From: Porphyra umbilicalis | Taxonomy: Eukaryota > Rhodophyta > Bangiophyceae > Bangiales > Bangiaceae | Assembly: GCA_002049455.2 (NCBI GenBank) | Contig: KV919072.1 | Span: 1 to 64,000, forward strand | Length of the DNA: 64,000 nt | Direction of reading: 5' to 3' | Shown: positions 11,386 to 22,748 of the stretch, one piece after another | How positions within the stretch are numbered: position 1 is the stretch's first letter | How the letters are laid out: the number at the start of each line of letters is the position of its first letter | Position numbers and translations under genes: made by a program | Notes under the pieces: model-generated | Told to the model about the DNA's origin: nothing | The model's input: only the letters and a program-made list of their open reading frames with translations | Databases searched by the model: none

Positions 11386-11476
11386 TCATGGGGGGAGGCG
11401 TGTGGCGGGCGGGCGCCGCCCGCCAGCACCGTGTTCTTTTTTTTTTTTTTTTCTTCTCCTCTCGTGGTGTCACGCC

Positions 11477-12829
11477 TCACGTCGCGGACGGCAGCCGTCC
11501 GCGCCCGCCGCCGTCGGTGCGGCCAAGGACGACGCGCACGCTGGCGCCGCCGCCGCCGCCCGTGGCGGCGGTCGCCAAAAGAAACGCAGCGGGGACCACC
11601 ACGCCGCCACCACCGCGTGCTGCGCCGCCGCCGCCGCCGCCGCGGGTGGCCCGTCGGCCGGCGGCGGCGGCGGCGGCGCCGACATGGCAAACCCCCCTTC
11701 CCCTGGCGCGCGTCCCCCCCCGGCGCCCCCCCCCCCCCACCGCCTTGGCCGCCCCCCCCCCCCCCCCCCGCGCCGCCCGTGCCGCCGCCGCCGCCGCCTT
11801 GGCCGCCGCCGCCCGGCGGTAACTGGCGGCGTACCACGCGCGGAGGCGGCGCGGGTCGACGCCGACCAAAAACGCGAGCACCACCGCCTGATTCATGAGC
11901 GTCGTGCGGAGGACGCCGAGCGTCTCCCACCGCCGCGCGCTCGTCGTCACGGCCGACGGGGCGAGCACGACGCGCCCGACGCGGCGCGCCGCGCGCGCGA
12001 GCGCAAAGTCTTCGAGGAAGGGCAGGGAGGCGTCAAAGCCGCCGAGGGCCCCCCAAAACGTGGCCGACCGGGTGAAGAGCGCCTGGTCCCCATACGGCAG
12101 CCCCGCCACGCGCGACCGCGCGTTGGCCGCCGCCTCCACCGCGCGGAGGCGCCAGCCGACGCCCCCAATGGCGAGGCGAAAGGCGCCCGCGGCGACAGAC
12201 GGCGGCGCGAGCGCCGCCGCCACCGCCACATCGTACGCGGCCGGCAGCGCCGTGTCGGCGTGGAGGAAGAGGAGGAGGGAGCCGCCCGCCGCGGCGGCGC
12301 CCGCATTGAGCTGCGCCGCCCGCGGGCCGCCGGGGACGGTCAAGACGCGGGCGCCCGCGGCGGCGGCGGCGGCCGCCGTGGCGTCGGCGCTGCCGCCGTC
12401 AACGACGAGGAGCTCGACGGTCGAGGGCGCCGACGCTGCCGCGACGGCGCGGCGGAGGGTGGCGCCGATGCACGCCTCCTCGTTGAGCGTCGGCACGACA
12501 ATGGTCAGCAGCGGGGGGGGGGGGACGGGGGGGGGGGGGGGCGCCCCGGCCGCCATGGCGGGCCAACCGTCGGCGGGCCAAAAGGCGGCGGGCCACGCGG
12601 CCGACGTGCCCGCGTGGGGCGCGCCGGGGGGGAGGTCCCCGCCACCCGGGAGGCGGAAAAACTCGGCGCCCGCCGCCCACGTCGGCACAATGGCGGCCGC
12701 CGCGTACGTTGGGGGCAGGGCGAGCAGCGGGGGCGCCGCGCAGGGGAGCGCCGCCGTCGGCGGCGGCGCGACCAGCGCAACGGGCGGGGGCGGGGGTCGC
12801 CGGGGGGGCGCCGCCGACCGCCGCCCCAT
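11477..12829 (-). CDS. GT2-family glycosyltransferase, TIGR04283-like
   Basis: A glycosyltransferase of the GT-A fold. The nucleotide-sugar domain starts at about residue 108 with LTIVVPTLNEEACIGATL, then VVDGGSADAT (142-151), GGPRAAQLNAGA, and the metal-binding region FLHADT (188-193). GDQALF (247-252), PFLEDF (270-275), TSARRWETLGVLRT and the C-terminal GVDPRRLRAWYA place it in the TIGR04283 subfamily, best known from bacteria and cyanobacteria; the acceptor is unknown. Residues 1-107 are Pro/Ala-rich without a recognised domain, and M92, right before the domain, is a plausible alternative start. After about residue 340 the tail is low-complexity Ala/Gly and may be overlong if a frame break lies in the C runs near 11690-11770. 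The gene ends 91 bp from the Pol III subunit, and a run of about 16 T lies between them. Confidence 0.8.
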   Translation of the reverse strand: MGRRSAAPPRRPPPPPVALVAPPPTAALPCAAPPLLALPPTYAAAAIVPTWAAGAEFFRLPGGGDLPPGAPHAGTSAAWPAAFWPADGWPAMAAGAPPPPPVPPPPLLTIVVPTLNEEACIGATLRRAVAAASAPSTVELLVVDGGSADATAAAAAAAGARVLTVPGGPRAAQLNAGAAAAGGSLLLFLHADTALPAAYDVAVAAALAPPSVAAGAFRLAIGGVGWRLRAVEAAANARSRVAGLPYGDQALFTRSATFWGALGGFDASLPFLEDFALARAARRVGRVVLAPSAVTTSARRWETLGVLRTTLMNQAVVLAFLVGVDPRRLRAWYAASYRRAAAAKAAAAAARAARGGGGGAAKAVGGGGRRGGTRARGRGVCHVGAAAAAAGRRATRGGGGGGAARGGGGVVVPAAFLLATAATGGGGGASVRVVLGRTDGGGRGRLPSAT

Positions 12830-15800
12830 CCGCCACGGGCGGCTGCCGGTCGGCGCGCAGGGGGGGGGGGGGGTGGCGGTCCGCTTCCGGGGTGGTCGCC
12901 GCCGCCTCGCGCGGCGGGGGCCCGACGCAGCCGCGCGCGCCGCCGCGTCGTTTGGCGGCGGCGGGGTGGGCGACCCCCCCCCGACCGGCGGCCGCGCACG
13001 CGGGTGATCGCCGCCGAGCGCGGGGGCGGGCGCCGTTTACCAGTGGGGGCACCGCCGCCGCGGCGCGGCCGGGCGGCGGGCCCGCCGCGCGGCCGCCCGC
13101 CGTCGGGGACAGGGGGCCCCGCCGCCCGCGCCGACGGCGCGGTGGGTGTGGGGGGGGAGCCAGGGGGGGCGACGCGCCACCCGCGGCGCGGCGCGGCGGG
13201 CAGCGGCGGGCGCGGGGGACGTGCTACCAGAGCCGCCGAGGATCACGCGTTGAGGCCGCCGCGTCGGTCGCGCTGCGGGGGGTGGATGCCAGGTGTTTCC
13301 AAGCCCGGCACATTTGACGAGCCTTTTCAGTGTCTCTTGGCGAGACTGCAGTCACGGACCACGAGCTCGGCGTTTCCAACAATGGGAATGAACACAGTTT
13401 CGGTATGGAGCGAATGCTTCGAGCGTGTGTTGTACGACACGTTTTGAGCAGACCACGCACGCAGATCTGCGAGCGCGGTGCGTAGAGTATGGCGCGTCGC
13501 CTAAGAATGATCGGATCCGAGCAAGTCCCGCATGCCTGTGGGTCAACAATCATGCACAGCCTGGCCTGGCCGCTATCAACAGTCGTCCGAAGACTCGCGG
13601 TGGTGGTCGGTTGTCAAGCCAGTGGCCCAATAGGGTCTTGGTTCACACGTAAGCACATTACAGGCTCTACAGTACATCTTCCGAAGGGCACCAAAGGTCG
13701 ACCTTTGGACCTTAGCGGACCGGTCCGCTACCGTATATTGTCATACTGCAGCCGCTCATCCGGCCCAGCATCTGGTGCTTTGGCTTGCCGCCTTCGGAGC
13801 AACTTATTCCACTGAGTTTCACGGCCCCTCGTGGATGGCAGTTGAGCTGTCAGACCAACTGGCACAGCGGGGGACTGGACCGTCATTGCCACCGCATTCG
13901 TCCCACAGACAACCCAGCCCGCGCACATGCTATTTCATGGACGGACGTTGGCGCTTGGTCGATACGGTACAGGCGACACGGCGCCAACGTCGTTACAGTC
14001 AATATCCGCGTATGTATCACCTTCACGCACGCACAGCCATGCAGGAAAACGTGGGCTACAAACGTCCGCGCCGAGAGCAGAAATAACTTCTCTCTTGCTC
14101 CACAGTGGCAGGAGGGCCGATTCTGGACATAACTGCTCTCCCAGTTATATGACAGGGTGTCATATGATAGGGTGTCCGGAGCGCATACAGCAGTTCTCCC
14201 AAAAATCACGCACTGATCTTGAAGGTTTGATGAATGTCGATACAGTTTCTGACGTTCTCGGGGATGCTCCAGTGCGATTCAACGTTGACAGCACGTCCAC
14301 GTTGGAGGCTTCTGTCATGATCTGCACGGATGTCTGGAAACCCAATTTGGGCAACGTGTACAGGACGCTACCAATGTTTGCAACAACTCTGCAACGCCAT
14401 CCTGAACGAGCCAACAGTACGCGCCAGGCGACTGTGTTGCTCCTTGACGCCTTGCGCTCCAGGTTAGACGACACCCTCCGGCGAGATCAGGCTGAACACC
14501 TCCTGTGCGTCGGATACAGTGTACAGTAGACGGATGTCAGGACAAGCAGTGGGTCCTCAGGAGTTTGTTCTGAGCAGTGCCAGGCCAGCACCTCGCTTTC
14601 GGCACACTCACGGTTTTGAGTCCAGGGCGCTACCGCGGTCTCGAAGAGGGCCGGAGACGTCCACGAGGTCTACGTTTCTGGAAAATGCCGGGCCATGCTA
14701 CCCTGACAGAGAGTCAATTCACCTGGTGTCGGCCGCGTACCAGCCAACACGACGCACGCGCTGCCCACTCAAAAGACACTTGTCACATTAACAAGCCAGG
14801 CTCGCAAAGGAGCGGGTTGCAACGGATGGCCTCGAGTCGCGTCTGGCCGAGACGCAACGCCGGGCGTCCTTTGTGACCTTGCTGGAGGAGAGACGCGGAT
14901 CAGGAGGAGTTTCAGAACTGCTCTGGGGCGTTGGCTCGTCAGCATGTGATGTCGAGATGGGTGGCGGTGGTGTCTCAACAGCATGTTGCTTCTCCCACCC
15001 TGCAGCGGATGCCAGCGGGTTACACATCGACGTGGGCATCAAGTCAGATTGCATCTGACAGCAACGTAACCGGTTTTCCGTCGGCCTCACCCCACGCACG
15101 GTGCGGCCCAGAAGTGCCGACGCGACGAGCCGCGGGATGGGGATGGCTCCGACCTCCGGCGGACTCGTTTTTCCGCCGTTTCCGCATCTCGTTCCGGATC
15201 GAGTGGGCCCTCTGTCTGCTCCACGGGGCGAGCAGAGTGCATCTCTGCAAAACCGCAACACTCATGGAGAGGTGCCAAGAACGCGCAGTCGTGGGCGCAA
15301 TATGAGGCGGGCCCTCCCGCCTGTCAGAACCGAGCCGGCCACGATTGCCGGCGGTGATTGGCTGCACTATGGAAGCTTGGCGGTCCGCGCGAGCCCGAGC
15401 CGGCGCCTCGCATTGTCTCCAATTTTTAGCCTGTGCTGACAACCAGCAGGGCGCGCAGATCCGGCACTCACGGGGGCTGTGGATCCTGCGAAAATCCGGA
15501 CCCCATCATTGTGAGGGGATGGTCCCCTTGCTCGAGGGTGCAGGCGGACCCTGTGCTACATTTGCAGCAAGCCTGACAATGCAGGGTTGTTGCAATACGC
15601 TTGCGCAGGCCGTGGACCACTCGTGCCATCTCGCCCAGCGAGAATCGCGGCGGCCTCCTCTGACAGACGAGCCGCCTTGAACTGCCGCGTGTACTCGCGA
15701 GTGCAACTCTCCACATTCCGCCCCTGTGTTGCCTGGAAAGCCGCTGGCGGGGCCTCTCTACCCGCCCCAGTGTCAAGCCCGTGCCGAATTGTGCAGCTGT

Positions 15801-16210
15801 CTTCTTTCTGTTTTGTAGTCTCAGCACCCCACCCCCCATTTGCCCAGTAGGAACCAGGACATCACTCGACCAGCCGAGAGCCCATCAGTCATCGCGTCCA
15901 TCGGTGTGGCAGCGGCGAGCGCAGAGGACCACTGCGGTTTTCGGTGGCGATTCCCCTCGCTGGCCCCAACCCGACGAGGCTACAACACTGGGCGCGGTGG
16001 CCGTCGCGGTGCCCCAACCCCGTCAGCCGTCGTAGCCGTGCAACCACCCCCACCTGGCACCGAGCGTGTCCCCCCGCACACGCGCGCACGTCGATCGCCC
16101 TCCCCCCCACGCCAAAGGCGTCCGCCCCTCCCCATCGCCCGTCCCCCCTTCCCCCCCAACGACCCAGCCGCCCCCAAGCCGCCCCGCGCCCGTCCGCCGC
16201 GTGCGGCGCC
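12830..16210. other. Intergenic region with palindromes and degenerate sequence
   Basis: The first 400 bp continue the GC-rich island. From about 13250 to 15850 the sequence is compositionally balanced. Short open frames occur but none with a secure domain; the one ending at 14529 (plus strand) has a plausible acidic and helical stretch but no homology I recognise. Two Cys-bearing pieces near 15470-15610 resemble degraded zinc knuckles in different frames. A 33-bp segment at 13489-13521 recurs with four differences at 19446-19478. From 15850 the pyrimidine-rich leader of the next gene begins. Confidence 0.45.
13691..13730. repeat. Two adjacent perfect 18-bp palindromes
   Basis: CCAAAGGTCGACCTTTGG (13691-13708) and TAGCGGACCGGTCCGCTA (13713-13730) are each perfectly self-complementary and lie four bases apart. 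They are not part of any detected TIR element. They could be binding sites for dimeric proteins or a recombination target; nothing in the sequence decides this. Confidence 0.8.
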
Positions 16211-17922
16211 ATGGCGGCGCCCCCAAAGTCTGCGCGCTACCGCGCGGCGCTGCTGCGCCAATTCCACGAGTCCATGGCCGCCTTTGGCGCCGACGGGGGC
16301 GTGACGGTGCCCGCCGCCACCCTCGCGGGGCGGCGGGAGCTCGCCATGCTCCGCCGCTCCTCGGTGGCCGCCGCGTGGATGGCGCCCGTGTCGCCCCTGA
16401 CGCCCGCGCCGGCCGTCCGCGGGCGCCCACCACGGGGCGGCGCGGCCGCCGCCGCCGTGGCCGCCGAGGGGCTCGCGCCGCCGCCGCCGCTGCCGCCGGG
16501 CGCCGCTGACGGCGCCGACGGGGCGAGCGTCGACGTGACCGCCGCCGGCACGGCCGTGCTGCTCAACCGCACGGCGTTGGCGGCGGCGGCAACGTATACA
16601 CGCCGCATGTGGTTCACGTGCGTTGTGCCGATGGTCGACCCGCCCGCCGAGACGGAGGGGCTGCTGCCGGCCGCGCACGTGGCGACGCCGCCGTCGCCAC
16701 CGCCGACGCCACCGCCGTCGCCATCCCTGGGTGCCCCGTCGCCGCCGATGGGGATGCCGCTCCCCTCCCCGGGCTCTCCGCTGACGGCAACGATATTATT
16801 TCCGGCGTCGCGCCCACCCACCCACCCACCCGCCGCCCTCTCGTTTGCCGCCGACGCCGCCGCCACCCCCGCCACCGCCCTATCGGCGCACCCCCGCCCG
16901 ACGTCGGTCGCCCTCCCCGACTTTGCGCCCGAGGTGGTCGGCTTTGCCGAATCCCTCATCCCCGTTGCCGCCGACGCGGCGGCGGGCGTCCTCTGCTGCC
17001 TCGCCCTCCGCGACGCGCGCTCCCACACCCACCGCGGCACGGCCGCCGACGTGGCCGCCGGCCGCCGCTGGTGTCCGACCGCCCTCCGCGTCATTGTCGA
17101 CACGGCGACGCGGGAGGCGCTGTGGATGGGCGCGTCGCCCGACGGGCGGTCGGCGGTCGTCGAGTGGATGGCGCCCGTCGACGGCGGGCGCGACGTGTAC
17201 GTGGCCGAGTATTGGGTGACGCGGCCGGCGGTGGCGGGGGGGGGGTCTACGTCCAATCCCCCTCGTCCGCCTACGCGGGCCACGTGCGTGACGATGAGCG
17301 GTCGTCCATGCCGCCGGCGCCGCCGCCAGTGGCGGGGGCGGTCGCGGCGGCGGGCGCGGGCGCGCCCCCGCCCGCGCTCGCCGCCCTCGTGCGCGCGTGG
17401 GCGGGGGTGTGGGGCGCGAGCACCCTCCCGCGCGCGGGGCCGCTCGCCGCGCGCCGCCGCGGCGCCGTTGTGCCCCTCCTCTCGGTCGTGTGCCACAGCG
17501 GGTGGGGCGCCCCCGCCGACGGGCGGCGGCTCGCCGCCGCCGCCGCTGCCGCCGCGGCGGGCGCCGCGTCGGCGGCGGCGCCGCCCCGCGGGGGCCCCGC
17601 CGTCGACCCCCCCCACCGCCTGTTGCCCCCACCCCGCGTCGACGGCAACGACGGCGGTGGCGGCACGCGCGGCGGTGGGGGCGACGGCGACAGCAGCAGC
17701 AGCCCGCCGCCGCTCGCCGACGCGGGCCCGCCGGCGGCGCGGCGGCGGCGGCGGCGGCGGCTCGACCTCGGCGCCGTCACCGACGACTACACGCGCGCGC
17801 GCATCCTCCGCAACCGCGAAGCGGCGATGCGGTCCAACACGCGCAAGACGCGGGCGGCGGCGGAGCGCCGCGCGCGGGGGGGGGGGGGGGGGGGGGGCGT
17901 CGACCGCGCAGAGGAACCGTAG
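16211..17922 (+). CDS. Basic-tail paralogue A: conserved unknown domain plus bZIP-like basic region
   Basis: About 570 residues, paralogous to the gene at 30872-32365. Shared blocks in order: RYRAALLRQF near the N-terminus; TLAGRRELAMLRRS and AAAWMAPVSPLTP; ALAAAATYTRR; then FAESLIPVAADAAAGVLCCL, CPTALRVIVDTATREALWM and YVAEYWVTR; CHSGWGAPADGRRL; and a C-terminal RARILRNREAAMRSNTRKTR. The last block matches a bZIP basic region, but the invariant Arg nine positions into it is Asn, and no leucine heptads follow. The start is ATG at 16211 (gcgccATGGCG). The frame changes at a run of ten G (17236-17245). One extra G would continue the homology to the paralogue, so the two halves are annotated as one gene. 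A nuclear role is inferred from the basic tail; the middle domain is unknown to me. Confidence 0.75.
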
Positions 17923-19681
17923 ACGGCGGCGGCGCTTTTAGGGCACCAGCCGCGCTGGGGGGGGGGGGGGGGGCGTGCCGGCCGCCCACAGAGGCGGGGA
18001 AAGCGACCGCAGCCGGTGGCCGGCCCCGGGGGGCAGACGACCGCCGCTCGTGGCCGTCTGCCCCGTCGGCGGCGGCGGCGGCGGGCGTCGGCGCGGCGGC
18101 CGTTTGGGGCCCCCGACCGCCCCCCGGGCGCCCCGCCCGTGCGCGTCGACGGGGGATCGGCGCCGCGCGGGCCCACCCGTGCCGCCGCCGCCGCCGCCGC
18201 CGCCCGCCGGGTGCGGGGCGCACCCCGCACCCGCCCCCCCCCGCCGGCGGTGCCCCCGCGCGCCGCCCCCTCCCCCCCGCCCCCTGCGCGCGCAGCGGGG
18301 TGGGGGCGGGGGACCCCCCCCCCCCGCCGCCCCCCCCGCCCCCGCCCGTCGTTGCACGTCCGCCGCCACCCGCCCCCCGCCCGCCCGCCCGCCCGCCCGC
18401 CCCGCCGGGGCGGGGGGCCGAGATCGGCTGGATCGGGGCGCCCCCTCCGCCCCCCCCCCCGCGACGGCCGCCCGACGCCGCCACCCACCGGCGGCACGGC
18501 GGCGCGGCGGCGCCATTGGGCGGCCGGGCCGGGCGTCGGCCCGACCCCCGCCGCGCCGTGCGAGGCGCCCGCGGCATTGGGCGGCCGGGCCGGGCGTCGG
18601 CCCGACCGCCGCCGCGCCGTGCGAGGCGCCCGCGGGCGGGCGGGCGGGCGGGGGGCCTTGGCCCCCCCCCCCCCCCTCCGCCCGCCGCCGTCGGCCGCCG
18701 CACCGGTGGCGCGGGGGCGCGGGCACACCCCCCCTCCCCCCCCCCCCCCCCCCCCCCCGCCCGCCCGCCCGGCGCTGGCGGGCAGCGGCCGCCTGGGACG
18801 GGGGGGGGGGGGGGGGGGGGGGTCGGCAAAGCGGGGTGGCAAGCCACCCCCGACGCCCGTCGGTGCGTGCACGGCAGCGGCGTTTCCGCCTCGGCGGCCG
18901 TTGACGCGGGCGGGGGCGGGGCGGCGGGCACGCGCGGCGGCACCGCCGCCGGTGGCGGGGCGCCGGCGGCCGCCGCCCCCCGCACGCGCCCGCCGCACGC
19001 ACGCCGCGGGGGGGGGGCGTCGATGCGGGCACCGCGGCGGCAGCCGCCCGCCTGCGCCGACGGGCCCGCGGGCCGGGGGCAAGGGCGCCCCCGCGGTGGT
19101 CGGCGCGTGTGCCAGCGTCTGCCTTGTCGGCTCGTAGCAGGGGATGGCTGGTCCAATTGGTAGGACGGGCCTGCTCCCACACCGCAACACTCTTTGCGCA
19201 CGTGCGGGAGCGCGTCTTTTTTTTTTTTTTTGTCGTTCCGTGTGTCTGCAGGACTCGGGGTGCCTCAGGCTCTCGCCTATCAGCGACCTCAACCCCTGAT
19301 GGACGATAACTGCGCTTCAGGCCGTGTCTTGACGAGGACGCCTGTTTGGCGCGAACACGACGTGGACATCCGCAGGTTGCCGTCTTGACAGGGCAACAGG
19401 AACGGGTCAGCTGTGTGTGCGCTGGGTGTGTTTGGACAGCAGGCAATGGCGCGTCCCAGAAGAACGATCGGATCCGAGAAAACCTCACAGCCAGCCACAG
19501 CATGCCGTGACCGTGCTGTGACCGAGCTATGAAAAGAAAAATGCGTTGTCAGGGCTTCTGGATGGGTCTGCGGGCGACAAGAGCAATCAAGGAAAGCTGC
19601 AGTGAACTGCTGTGACTTGCTGTGAAGTTTCCCCTGATCCGATCAGTCTGCTGGGACGCGCCAAACTTTGAGACGAGCACC
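17923..19681. other. Extremely GC-rich spacer downstream of paralogue A
   Basis: It consists mostly of C and G runs with Pro/Gly/Arg-coding open frames in all six phases, which reflect composition rather than genes. A run of about 15 T lies near 19217-19231, followed by balanced sequence to 19681 with no gene. The 33-bp segment also found at 13489 lies at 19446-19478. Confidence 0.6.
18514..18635. repeat. 61-bp tandem duplication
   Basis: Two adjacent copies (18514-18574 and 18575-18635) start with CATTGGGCGGCCGGGCCGGG and differ at only one or two positions. They lie in the GC-rich spacer and have no coding support. Confidence 0.75.
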
Positions 19682-20607
19682 GGTAATGGCAGCCTACATT
19701 TCTAAAGGACGATAGAAATGTAGGGTGCGCACCCTACATTCTTATCTGGATACAGGTATGGGGGATCGTTTAGGATGGCGATTGCTGACAGCCACGCCTC
19801 GGGTGGGGCCACGTTGCGTTGGATCGCGGGTGGCGGCGGCGTTAGCGACGGCCAAGTCTGCATGCCCAATGCCTTGGCGCTGACGACGTTCCACCACCTG
19901 CGCCCGCACCAGCGCGCCGCGTCCAACCCCCGCCGCCCGGCCGCGCTACCGCGTCGAGCCCCCGCCGCCGTGACGCCACCCCGTCACTGCCGAGGCTGCC
20001 TGGCGGTTTGCCGCGGACCGCCCCCCTCGCTGTCGCGACCTCCCCATGCCACCCCCCCCCACTCCCCCTGGAATAGGATGGCCAGTCCTGACAGGCACGC
20101 CCTGCCGGGGTGCCTTGGGCTGCCGTGGCTGGCGGCGACGACACGGCACGCTGGCCGCCACCCCCGCTGCTGCCACCGCTCCCGCCTCTGGCTGCGGCTC
20201 CCGCCGCTGGCGCCGCCACCGCTGCTGGCCGCCACCCCCCTGCTGGCGCCGCCCCAGCCGTCGCCGCCGCCCCAGTCGCTAGCCGCCGCCCTCACCGGCG
20301 GTCGGAGGCAGCGATGCCGGCGCGTGTGCCGTCGGCAGGGGGGCGGGCCGTCGGTGGCGGTTGGCGGGTGGCGGCGGTCGGTGTTGGGGTGGGTGGTCCG
20401 CGGCCGTCGAATATGGGTGGGGCGGCGGAAATGGTTGGGGGATGGGGGGGAGGCAGCAGCGGGGAGGGAAGGCAGAGGCGGTTTGGGAAGCAGTATTTAT
20501 GGGGGGGGGGCGGCGGACTCGAGAGTCAGCGTGGTCGTGAGCGAAAGAGGATCGGTGCCGGGGGGGCAGAGACGGGGAACGGGGGTAGGGGGGAGATGGC
20601 CTCTTAT

Positions 20608-20844
20608 GATAGTGTTTCAGACATAGTGTAAACGACAGAAAAGGCACTGACGACGGCAGTCGGAGACGTCCCGGAAGCGAGCTGAGGGGGCACGGAGGCA
20701 GAGGAGACTGGAGACGGCTCCACCAAGCAGTGTGAATGGACCCCCTCTGACAGTGTTTCAAATCCAGTGTACCCGGCAGATCGAGACTGACACTGTCCAA
20801 ACCAGTGGATCATGTATTTTTTCTGACACTGTTCAATCCAGTGG
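20608..20844. repeat. Four near-palindromic CACTGTTCAA..CCAGTG motifs
   Basis: Variants occur at 20608 (GATAGTGTTTCAGACATAGTG), 20749 (GACAGTGTTTCAAATCCAGTG), 20790 (GACACTGTCCAAACCAGTGG) and 20822 (GACACTGTTCAATCCAGTGG). Each is a roughly 20-bp unit with a CACTG/CAGTG-like inverted core. They sit between the arms of the foldback-like element and may be protein-binding sites. Confidence 0.55.
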
Positions 20845-21802
20845 GTTGGGACCCTGCGCTTCACTTGCTGCCTATAACAGTTTTGCATCTTTTCTTGCAA
20901 AAAAAAAAACACTGCATACCTCCTAAAGCACCCTTTACCCATTATGTTCAACTTTTGTGGGAGACGGTATGGTCTGGTCACCGCCGGGTTACACGCTGCC
21001 ATCTGGTCCAAGAAGGAGGAGCATACGGCATGTCTGGGGCGAACTCGACCAAAACACCACTTTTTCAGAGAGAGTCGTTTCTGGTGCTTTGAAGGGTCCT
21101 GGGAACGGAAACGTAGGTCGCTAGGTGTACAAACGCCTCCTTCCTACTTTTCTCGCCCGTCCAAGTTCACAGCGGCCAGATAAGCCGCTACCTCCCCACG
21201 GTGCCCTGTCTGCCTGCTGGCCAAGTATCTGTGTGCGTTGGCTTTGTTACATCTCATAAACTCGATAGAGGCTAAAAAGCCACACCAGGACGGTCGTAGG
21301 ATAGCCACAGCGCATTGTGTCCTTTCAGCCAACTCAGCCACCCCAAAATCGTGCGTATGAGTCGCCTGCGGAGGCGGCATACTGCCACTGCACTCTAGGC
21401 CCTCCCTGAAAGACCCGTGAGCTCCCCGCGCACACGTAGCCGTGGCCCATGACAATGTATGGGCGAATGTATAACAAACATACTACACCGACGCCGGCCG
21501 CTACCGCAGCCGGCTGCTCCCACCCAATAACCACCACCAGCTGCCCCACCCACACCCGACGGCCGCGGACCGCCCATCCCAACACCCGCCACCCGCCACC
21601 CGCCACCGACGGCCCGCCCTGCCGCCGAGGGGTCGGCGCCACCGACCGCCGGCGGGGGCGGCGGCCAGCGGCGGGAGAGGTGGACAGGGGCGGGGGCGGC
21701 GCCAGCAGGGGTGGTGGCGGCCAGCGGCGGGAGCGGCAACAGCGGCAGGGGAGGCGGCAAGAGGCGGGGGAGGCGGCCAGGGGCGGGGGCGGCGCCAGCA
21801 GC

Positions 21803-22324
21803 GGGGGCCGCGGCCAGGGGCAGGGGCGGCGGCGGCGGCGGGGGCCGCGGCCAGGGGCAGGGGCGGCGGCGGCGGCGGGGGCCGCGGCCAGGGGCAGGGG
21901 CGGCGGCGGCGGCGGGGGCGGCGGCAGAAGGGGGGGTAGCGGCCAGCGGCGAGGGCCGCGCCAGTGGCGGGGGCCGCGTCCAGGGCCCAGAGCAGAGGCA
22001 GCGGCCGGGGCGTCCGTAGCAGCGGGCGTCGCGGCACGAGGCGGGGGCGGGGGCCAGCGGCAGGGGCGGCGGCAAGGGGCGGGGGAGGCGGCCAGGGCTG
22101 GGAGCGGCGCCAGCGGCGGGGGGCACGGTCAGGGGCAGGGGCGGCGGTGGCGGCGGCGGCGGCGGCGGCGGTGGCGGCGGGGGGGGGGCGGGCGGCGGGG
22201 GCGGCGGCGGGGGCTGGGGCGGGGCGGGGGCGGCGGCGGCGGCGGGGGCAGCGGGGGCGGCGGGGGCCGGGGCGGCGGCGGCGGCGGCGGCGGGGACGGC
22301 GGGGGCGGCGGGGGCGGCGGCGGG

Positions 22325-22369
<45 letters not shown>

Positions 22370-22394
22370 GGCGGTGGCGGCGGCGGCGGCGGTG

Positions 22395-22425
<31 letters not shown>

Positions 22426-22560
22426 GGGCGGGGGCTGGGGCGGGGGCGGGGGAGGCGGCGGCGGGGGCGGCGGCGGCGGCGGCGGGGGCGGCGGCGGGGG
22501 CGGGGGCGGGGGCCGGGGCGGCGGGGGCCGCGGCGGGGGCAGGGGCGGCGGTGGCGGCGG
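21803..22560. repeat. GGC-rich simple sequence with three 37-bp tandem copies
   Basis: Three near-identical units starting at 21803, 21840 and 21877 (GGGGGCCGCGGCCAGGGGCA...) run into a long degenerate GGC/GGGGGC block ending near 22560. Open frames of several hundred residues here in many phases are composition artefacts. Confidence 0.8.
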
Positions 22561-22748
22561 CGGCCACAGCTGTGGCCTGCAGGGTGCCGGGCCGGGGCGT
22601 GGCGATGCCAGGCCGGGCGTGGCAGCACACACGTGTCATCATCGAGGCCGTTCCTCATCGCCAATGTAAGGAAACTGGATCAGCCAATGAGCGGCATGTG
22701 CCAGGCCTACATTGAAGGGTACCACCTTCAATGTAGGCTGCCATTACC

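Larger units (their letters stand above)
19682..22748. mobile_element. Foldback-like TIR element of about 3.07 kb
   Basis: The ends share a perfect 19-bp inverted repeat GGTAATGGCAGCCTACATT (19682-19700, complement 22730-22748). A TA inside each end gives a possible TA duplication. Each end also folds on itself: CCTACATTTC/GAAATGTAGG at 19693-19723 and a 14-bp arm (GCCTACATTGAAGG) with a 6-nt loop at 22705-22738. Further inside, about 20290-20430 matches the complement of about 21530-21660 (for example gccgtcggtggcgg, ggtccgcggccgtcg), giving long inverted arms. The cargo is a GGC-rich simple-sequence block. A short frame at 19775-19930 (MAIADSHASGGATLRW...) could be a captured gene fragment. 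No transposase is visible, so it is probably non-autonomous. Confidence 0.6.

Noticed and set aside
15470..15620. Zinc-knuckle-like CGSC and CYICSKPDN pieces suggesting a retroelement gag
   Set aside because: They are in different frames, spacing does not fit CCHC, and no protease or reverse transcriptase motif is nearby.
17777..19292. Several open frames of about 500 codons on both strands
   Set aside because: All are Pro/Arg/Gly/Ala strings caused by extreme GC content. They occur in every phase, and no domain or start context supports one.
21395..22669. Open frames of 390-415 codons in the GGC-rich block
   Set aside because: They are poly-Gly, poly-Ala or poly-Pro translations of simple sequence inside the foldback-like element.
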